Shown: piece by piece, positions 59,487 through 64,000 of the stretch | How the letters are laid out: each line of letters begins with the position of its first letter | Numbering within the stretch: position 1 is the stretch's first letter | DNA from: Amycolatopsis jiangsuensis | GTDB lineage: Bacteria > Actinomycetota > Actinomycetes > Mycobacteriales > Pseudonocardiaceae | Direction: 5' to 3' | DNA: 64,000 nt | Assembly (NCBI RefSeq): GCF_014204865.1 | Contig: NZ_JACHMG010000001.1 | Span: 6,474,501 to 6,538,500 of the forward strand | Position numbers and translations under genes: made by a program | The notes under the pieces: model-generated | Databases searched by the model: none | What the model was told of the DNA's origin: nothing | Seen by the model: only the letters and a program-made list of their open reading frames with translations

Positions 59487-59566
59487 CGGACAAGTCTATG
59501 CGCCTCGGCCGGGCACGCGCGTGTCGCCGCCCACGGCCTTGCGGCGACGCGCTATCGTTTCCGACC

Positions 59567-59920
59567 GTGCGGAGCGTACGGAAATGTTCGCGAACGGGTT
59601 GCCCCGAACCCGCTGTCGCCACGCTCACGTATGCCTATCGCGATTCGACCGCCGTCGTCGGCCCGCTGGCCACCGCGTCCGAACCGCACTCCTACGACTT
59701 GTGCGAGGCACACGCCCTGCGGCTGACCGTGCCCAAGGGCTGGGAAGTGGTCCGGCACGAGGGCACCTTCGCCACGCCGGAGCAGTCCGCCGACGAGCTG
59801 ACCGCGCTGGCCGAGGCCGTACGGGAGGCCGGTCGCTCCGACCGGCCCGCCCCGGAGCCCGAGCCGGAGAACCCGTCCGGCAGGCGCGGGCACCTGCGCG
59901 TCCTGCCCGGGCGCGCCTGA
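59567..59920 (+). CDS. DUF3499 protein (Rv3258c-like)
   Basis: A 117-residue small protein. Cysteines in KCSRTGCPEPA and a YDLCEAH segment could form a zinc site. The C-terminus is acidic and Pro-rich. The GTG at 59567 is preceded 8 nt upstream by a -10-like TATCGT (59553-59558) and no Shine-Dalgarno site, suggesting a leaderless message. It is conserved before manB in actinobacteria. The function is unknown. Confidence 0.82.
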   Translation: MRSVRKCSRTGCPEPAVATLTYAYRDSTAVVGPLATASEPHSYDLCEAHALRLTVPKGWEVVRHEGTFATPEQSADELTALAEAVREAGRSDRPAPEPEPENPSGRRGHLRVLPGRA

Positions 59921-59994
59921 GTCACGCTCCCGCCGGTAGGCTTTCGCCCGCGGCGCGACCGGCGCCGCGACGACACTAGCGGCGGGGAGAAGGC

Positions 59995-61350
59995 GTGCCA
60001 GACCTTTCCGGCATCGTGAAGGCCTACGACATTCGTGGCGTGGTCGGCGAACAGCTCGACGAGGCCCTGGTACGGGACTTCGGAGCCGCGTTCGCACTGC
60101 TGGTCAAGCCCGAGACGCCGTCGGTGGTGATCGGACACGACATGCGTGACTCGTCGCCGGGGCTCGCGGCCGCCTTCGCCGAGGGCGTGACCTCGCAGGG
60201 CCTCGACGTGGTGTCGATCGGCCTGTGCAGCACCGACGAGCTGTACTTCGCCTCCGGCTCGCTGAACATGCCGGGTGCGATGTTCACCGCCAGCCACAAC
60301 CCGGCCGAGTACAACGGCATCAAGATGTGCCGCGCCGGTGCCGCCCCGGTCGGCCAGGACAGCGGGCTGTCCGAGATCCGCGACACCGTGGAACAGGGCG
60401 TGCCGGAGTTCCAGGGCCAGCGGGGCAGTGTCACTGAGCGGGACGTGCTCGGCGACTACGCCGGCTACCTGCGCGGCCTCGTCGACCTGAGCGGCTCGCG
60501 GCCGCTGAAGGTGGTCGTCGACGCGGGCAACGGCATGGGCGGGCACACTGTGCCGACCGTTTTCGATGGACTTCCCATTGAGATCGTGCCGATGTACTTC
60601 GAGCTCGACGGCACCTTCCCCAACCACGAGGCCAACCCGCTCGACCCGAAGAACATCGTCGACCTGCAGGCCAAGGTGCGCGAGACGGGTGCGGACGCCG
60701 GGGTGGCCTTCGACGGTGACGCGGACCGTTGCTTCGTGGTCGACGAGCGTGGCGAGCCCGTGTCGCCGAGCGCGATCACCGCGCTGGTCGCGGTGCGCGA
60801 GCTGGCCAAGGAACCGGGCGGCACGGTCATCCACAACCTGATCACCTCGAAGGGCGTGCCGGAGATCGTCGCCGAGCACGGCGGCAACCCGGTGCGCACG
60901 CGGGTCGGGCACTCGTTCATCAAGGCCGAGATGGCGCGGACCGGCGCGATCTTCGGTGGCGAGCACTCGGCCCACTACTACTTCCGCGACTTCTGGCGGG
61001 CCGACACCGGCATGCTGGCCGCGCTGCACGTGCTGGCCGCGCTCGGTGAGCAGGACGGGCCGCTGTCCTCGCTGACCCAGGACTTCTCGCGCTACGCCGC
61101 GTCCGGTGAGATCAACTCGACGGTCGACGACCAGGTCGCCCGGATGCTCGCGGTCAAGGACGCCTACGCGGGCAAGTCCGGTGCGGAGATCGATGAACTG
61201 GACGGGCTGACCGTGCAGCTGCCCGGCGGCGCGTGGTTCAACCTGCGCCCGTCGAACACCGAACCGCTGCTCCGGCTCAACGTGGAGGCCGCCGACCGGG
61301 CCGCGGTCGAGGCGCTGACCGACGACGTGCTGGGTCTCGTCCGTGGCTGA
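59995..61350 (+). CDS. manB: Phosphomannomutase/phosphoglucomutase
   Basis: A 451-residue alpha-D-phosphohexomutase. The phosphoserine loop [11 protein letters not shown] (Ser100), metal-binding loop DGDADRC near residue 239, sugar loop [10 protein letters not shown] and phosphate-binding [10 protein letters not shown] are all present. It interconverts mannose-6-P and mannose-1-P for GDP-mannose, needed for phosphatidylinositol mannosides and glycans. GGGGAGAAGGC precedes the GTG. The following genes form the same operon-like series as in mycobacteria. Confidence 0.95.
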   Translation: MPDLSGIVKAYDIRGVVGEQLDEALVRDFGAAFALLVKPETPSVVIGHDMRDSSPGLAAAFAEGVTSQGLDVVSIGLCSTDELYFASGSLNMPGAMFTASHNPAEYNGIKMCRAGAAPVGQDSGLSEIRDTVEQGVPEFQGQRGSVTERDVLGDYAGYLRGLVDLSGSRPLKVVVDAGNGMGGHTVPTVFDGLPIEIVPMYFELDGTFPNHEANPLDPKNIVDLQAKVRETGADAGVAFDGDADRCFVVDERGEPVSPSAITALVAVRELAKEPGGTVIHNLITSKGVPEIVAEHGGNPVRTRVGHSFIKAEMARTGAIFGGEHSAHYYFRDFWRADTGMLAALHVLAALGEQDGPLSSLTQDFSRYAASGEINSTVDDQVARMLAVKDAYAGKSGAEIDELDGLTVQLPGGAWFNLRPSNTEPLLRLNVEAADRAAVEALTDDVLGLVRG

Positions 61351-61436
61351 CCGGACCACCCCGCGGGAGACTTCCGGGCAGGATCGTGTCCGGAAGGTGC
61401 CCTCCCCGACCCACTTTCGCGTGGTATGGAGGAACC

Positions 61437-61697
61437 ATGGCCCTCACGCTTGACGCCCAGCTGCTCGAGATCCTCGCGTGCCCGTCGCCGGATCACGCGC
61501 CGTTGCGCCCGGGCACGCCGGACGACGCCGAGGCCGAGGCGCTGACCTGCACCGACTGTGGCCGGGTGTACCCGGTGCGGGACGGGATCCCGGTGCTGCT
61601 GCTCGACGAGGCGCTGGAACCGGGCGGTGCGGGACCGGAGGGTGCCGAAACGGGTGCTGCCGGTGAGCCGGATGACGACCATGCCGACAGTGCTTGA
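61437..61697 (+). CDS. Trm112-like zinc-ribbon small protein
   Basis: An 86-residue protein with the Trm112/YcaR fold. Cysteines occur in [11 protein letters not shown] and [24 protein letters not shown]. An acidic Gly/Glu/Asp tail ends it. Related proteins activate methyltransferases, but none is adjacent here. The ATG follows GGAGGAACC. The 3' end overlaps the next gene by 26 bp. Confidence 0.88.
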   Translation: MALTLDAQLLEILACPSPDHAPLRPGTPDDAEAEALTCTDCGRVYPVRDGIPVLLLDEALEPGGAGPEGAETGAAGEPDDDHADSA

Positions 61698-62775
61698 CGA
61701 TTCGCTGCTCGACGATCCCGCGCGGCTGGCCGAGGCCGACCGAGCGGGCCTGCTGCGTGCCGCCGCGATGGCAGGCGCGCAGGTGCGCGCCACTGTCGAG
61801 GCCGCGGCCGAGCTGGAGCTGAGCGAGCGGCTGGACCTGGGCCGTCCGCGGTCGCTCGTGCTCATCGACCGGCCAGGGGTGAGCCGGACGCTGACCCGGC
61901 TGCTGGCCGCGTTGCTCGCGCCGGCCTGTCCGGTCCCGGTCGTGGTGGCCGAATCGGTGCCTGCCTGGATCGGTGCGCTGGACGTGGTGTTCGCGCACAC
62001 CGACGACCCCGGGGACCGCGAGCTGGCCGCCTCGCTGGAGCGGGCCGCCCGGTTCGGTGCGTCGGTGGTGCTGTCCGCGCCCGAGGACGGTCCGGTCGCG
62101 GCGTCCGTCGCGGGCAAGGGCGTGCTGCTCACGCCGCGGGTTCCGGTGCCGCCGGAGCTGGCGTTCCCGCGTGGGCTGGCCGCGGGGCTGCTCACCGCGA
62201 ACGCGCTGGGTCTTCTGGTCGCCGACGTGCACGCGCTCGCCGACCAGCTGGACCTCGAAGCGGAGAAGGACTACCTGGCCAGAGAGTCGTTCGCGAACCC
62301 GGCCAAGGCACTCGCGTTGCGCGTGGCGGACCGGCTGCCCCTGCTGTGGGGGCTGGATCCGGTGGCTGTCGCGGTCGGCGAACACGCGGCGCACGCTTTC
62401 GCTGCGCACGCCGCCATGGTGTGCGACGTCGAGGACTACCGGCAGGCGATGGCGCGGCCCGCGCTGCGGATCGCCGCACAGTCCGGTGGCGGTGAGCGGG
62501 ACATCTTCGCGGACCCGGACGAGGGTTCCGAGGGGTTCGCCACGCGCGTGCTGCTGCTGTCGGTGCGGACCGGGCCGGCCACCGACGCGGCCCGCTACCA
62601 GGCCGGGCAGGTGCTGCCCGGCGCCGACCTGGTCGTACCGGCCGAGGAGATCGAGGCCGACGAGATCATCCGGGCCGCGGTGCTGGCGCTGCGGTTCGAA
62701 CTCGCCGCCGTTTATCTCGGGCTGGCGGCGGGCAGCATCGGCGGGGCCGGCAGATACGAGCCGGCCTCCGCCTGA
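61672..62775 (+). CDS. SIS-like sugar-phosphate isomerase family protein (Rv3256c/TobH-like)
   Basis: A 367-residue protein similar to the one encoded between manB and manA in mycobacteria. Two Rossmann-like halves resemble the phosphoglucose/phosphomannose isomerase fold ([35 protein letters not shown]). The C-terminal half carries [14 protein letters not shown]. Clear catalytic residues of isomerases are not apparent to me, so a regulatory or bound-sugar role is possible. The ATG at 61672 starts inside the Trm112-like gene; an in-frame ATG at 61681 is an alternative. Confidence 0.78.
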   Translation: MTTMPTVLDDSLLDDPARLAEADRAGLLRAAAMAGAQVRATVEAAAELELSERLDLGRPRSLVLIDRPGVSRTLTRLLAALLAPACPVPVVVAESVPAWIGALDVVFAHTDDPGDRELAASLERAARFGASVVLSAPEDGPVAASVAGKGVLLTPRVPVPPELAFPRGLAAGLLTANALGLLVADVHALADQLDLEAEKDYLARESFANPAKALALRVADRLPLLWGLDPVAVAVGEHAAHAFAAHAAMVCDVEDYRQAMARPALRIAAQSGGGERDIFADPDEGSEGFATRVLLLSVRTGPATDAARYQAGQVLPGADLVVPAEEIEADEIIRAAVLALRFELAAVYLGLAAGSIGGAGRYEPASA

Positions 62776-62847
62776 GGGATCCGGGGCGCCACGCCCGCCG
62801 CGTACGGTGCACCGGCCCCGGCCGAGGGGAAGAATTGGGGAGTTGAG

Positions 62848-64000
62848 GTGACAGTGGAGCTGTTGCGCAACGCCGTACGGCCCTACGCGTGGGGTTCGCG
62901 CACCGCGATCCCGCAGCTGCAGGGTCGTCCGGTGCCGGCGCCGCACCCCGAGGCCGAGCTGTGGATGGGTGCCCACCCCGGCGACCCGTCGCACGTGATC
63001 GGCCCGGACGGCACCGAACGGAGCCTGCTGGCGCTCGTCGACGCCGATCCGGTCGGCCAGCTCGGACAGCGCTGTACCCGGCGCTGGGGTGGCCGGCTGC
63101 CCTTCCTGCTGAAGATCCTGGCCGCCGAGGAACCGCTGTCCATGCAGGCGCACCCGTCGGCGGCGCAGGCCGCGGAGGGGTACGCCCGGGAGGAGAAGCT
63201 CGGCATCCCGCGGGACGCGGCCAACCGCAACTACCCGGATCCCACGGCGAAGCCCGAGCTGGTCTGCGCGCTCACCGAATTCCACGCGCTCGCCGGGTTC
63301 CGCGATCCGCACCGCACGATCAAGCTGCTCAAGGCGATCGAAACGCCCGGCATGGCCAAGTACACCGGTCTGCTGGAGGCCCAGCCCGACCCGGACGGGC
63401 TGCGGGCGCTGTTCACCACCTGGATCACGCTGCCGCAGCGGGCCTTCGACGAGCTGCTGCCGGAGGTGCTCGACGCGTGCGTGCGGCACGTGGCCGACCA
63501 CGGCGAGTTCACCGTCGAATGCCGCACCATCCTGGAGCTGGGGGAGACGCATTCGCGAGACGCCGGGGTGCTGGCCGCGCTGCTGCTCAACCGGCTGACC
63601 CTGCGCGCGGGCGAGGCGATCTACCTGCCGGCCGGGAACCTGCACCTGTACCTGCACGGCATCGCCGTGGAGATCCTGGCCAACTCGGACAACATCCTGC
63701 GCTGCGGGCTCACCCCGAAACACGTGGACGTGCCCGAGCTGCTGCGTGTGGTCGACTTCTCCTGCGGTGAAATGCCGGTGCAGCACGGCGAACCAGCCGG
63801 CCACGGGATGGCGGTCTACCACACCGACGCCCCCGAGTTCGAGCTGTCCCGTACGGAGTGGGCCGAGGGCGAGGACACCGAACTCGAGGTCGATTCCGTG
63901 GGCCCGCAGATCCTCCTCTGCACCGCAGGCGACCTGCTCGTCCTGGCCGACGACGGCGAACAGGTGGAACTGCGCAGGGGCCAGTCGGTATGGCTGCCCG
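62848..64000 (+). CDS. manA: Mannose-6-phosphate isomerase, class I (3' end outside the window)
   Basis: The gene is open to the window edge, with 384 codons visible. Zinc ligands of type I phosphomannose isomerase are present: Gln and His in SMQAHPSAAQA, Glu in KPELVCAL and His in YLPAGNLHLYLHG. The N-terminal RPYAWGSRTAIPQLQG matches the family. It interconverts fructose-6-P and mannose-6-P and so feeds manB upstream. GGGGAGTTGAG precedes the GTG at 62848. The stop codon lies beyond 64000, and little of the C-terminus should be missing. Confidence 0.95.
   Translation, partial: MTVELLRNAVRPYAWGSRTAIPQLQGRPVPAPHPEAELWMGAHPGDPSHVIGPDGTERSLLALVDADPVGQLGQRCTRRWGGRLPFLLKILAAEEPLSMQAHPSAAQAAEGYAREEKLGIPRDAANRNYPDPTAKPELVCALTEFHALAGFRDPHRTIKLLKAIETPGMAKYTGLLEAQPDPDGLRALFTTWITLPQRAFDELLPEVLDACVRHVADHGEFTVECRTILELGETHSRDAGVLAALLLNRLTLRAGEAIYLPAGNLHLYLHGIAVEILANSDNILRCGLTPKHVDVPELLRVVDFSCGEMPVQHGEPAGHGMAVYHTDAPEFELSRTEWAEGEDTELEVDSVGPQILLCTAGDLLVLADDGEQVELRRGQSVWLP

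Noticed and set aside
61444..63822. 792-codon minus-strand frame opposite Trm112, the SIS-like gene and manA
   Set aside because: Antisense to three genes with intact catalytic or metal motifs on the plus strand.

Overview
The window is chromosomal DNA of a high-GC actinomycete. It is most likely a member of the Pseudonocardiaceae close to Amycolatopsis. The evidence is strong G/C bias at third codon positions, many GTG starts, four-base GTGA/ATGA gene overlaps, a mycothiol gene (mshB), a WhiB regulator, a lipid-droplet-protein gene, DUF3499 and DUF6542 genes, and gene order recalling the Mycobacterium tuberculosis blocks fum-glpX-xseB-xseA-Rv1109c-ispH-Rv1111c-ychF, typA-lpqW-mshB and whiB2-Rv3259-Rv3258c-manB-Rv3256c-manA. 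The species assignment is inference. I saw no tRNA, rRNA, CRISPR array or prophage.

Layout. 1-0.6 kb: a 73-bp tandem repeat. 0.6-14.7 kb: metallo-hydrolase and old-yellow-enzyme genes, an ATP-dependent DNA ligase, a membrane-tethered PstS-like protein, fumC, a ferredoxin-NADP reductase, a secreted trypsin, glpX, an xseA-unknown-xseB operon, a lipid-droplet protein and ispH. 14.7-19 kb: accessory stretch with degenerate repeats, a decayed zinc-binding ORF, a DUF6542 gene and an IS256-family element. 19-29.4 kb: DNA repair (rmuC, sbcDC behind a probable LexA box, and an ada/alkA fusion coupled to ogt), ychF, two tiny membrane-protein genes and a pterin dehydratase. 29.4-33.3 kb: a TPP riboswitch and thiBPQ. 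33.3-38.5 kb: an ABC-2 exporter/LolA-like operon divergent from a two-component system, with OmpR-type direct repeats between them. 38.5-44.7 kb: Nudix gene, trpS with a complete ribosome-mediated attenuator, an iron-box-linked Cys-rich small protein gene, typA and lpqW. 44.7-50.7 kb: an oligopeptide ABC operon. 51.4-54.8 kb: mshB operon, M50 protease, whiB. 55.7-64 kb: a large glycosyltransferase and the mannose-phosphate genes manB, Trm112-like, SIS-like and manA, the last cut by the window end.

How it fits together. Most genes are core metabolism, repair and envelope. The most interesting parts are regulatory and small. A 19-residue leader with tandem Trp codons sits inside four mutually exclusive RNA segments before trpS. 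A Lys/Cys-rich 52-residue protein gene starts 42 bp from a near-consensus IdeR/DmdR iron box. An LexA-type box precedes sbcDC. A 13-codon ORF bridges two ABC genes by ATGA overlaps on both sides. A second theme is low-complexity G-rich imperfect tandem repeat arrays of unrelated sequence: four lie between genes (about 0.16-0.48, 14.7-15.3, 24.3-24.8 and 54.9-55.2 kb), and one lies in frame inside the DNA-glycosylase half of the ada/alkA gene.
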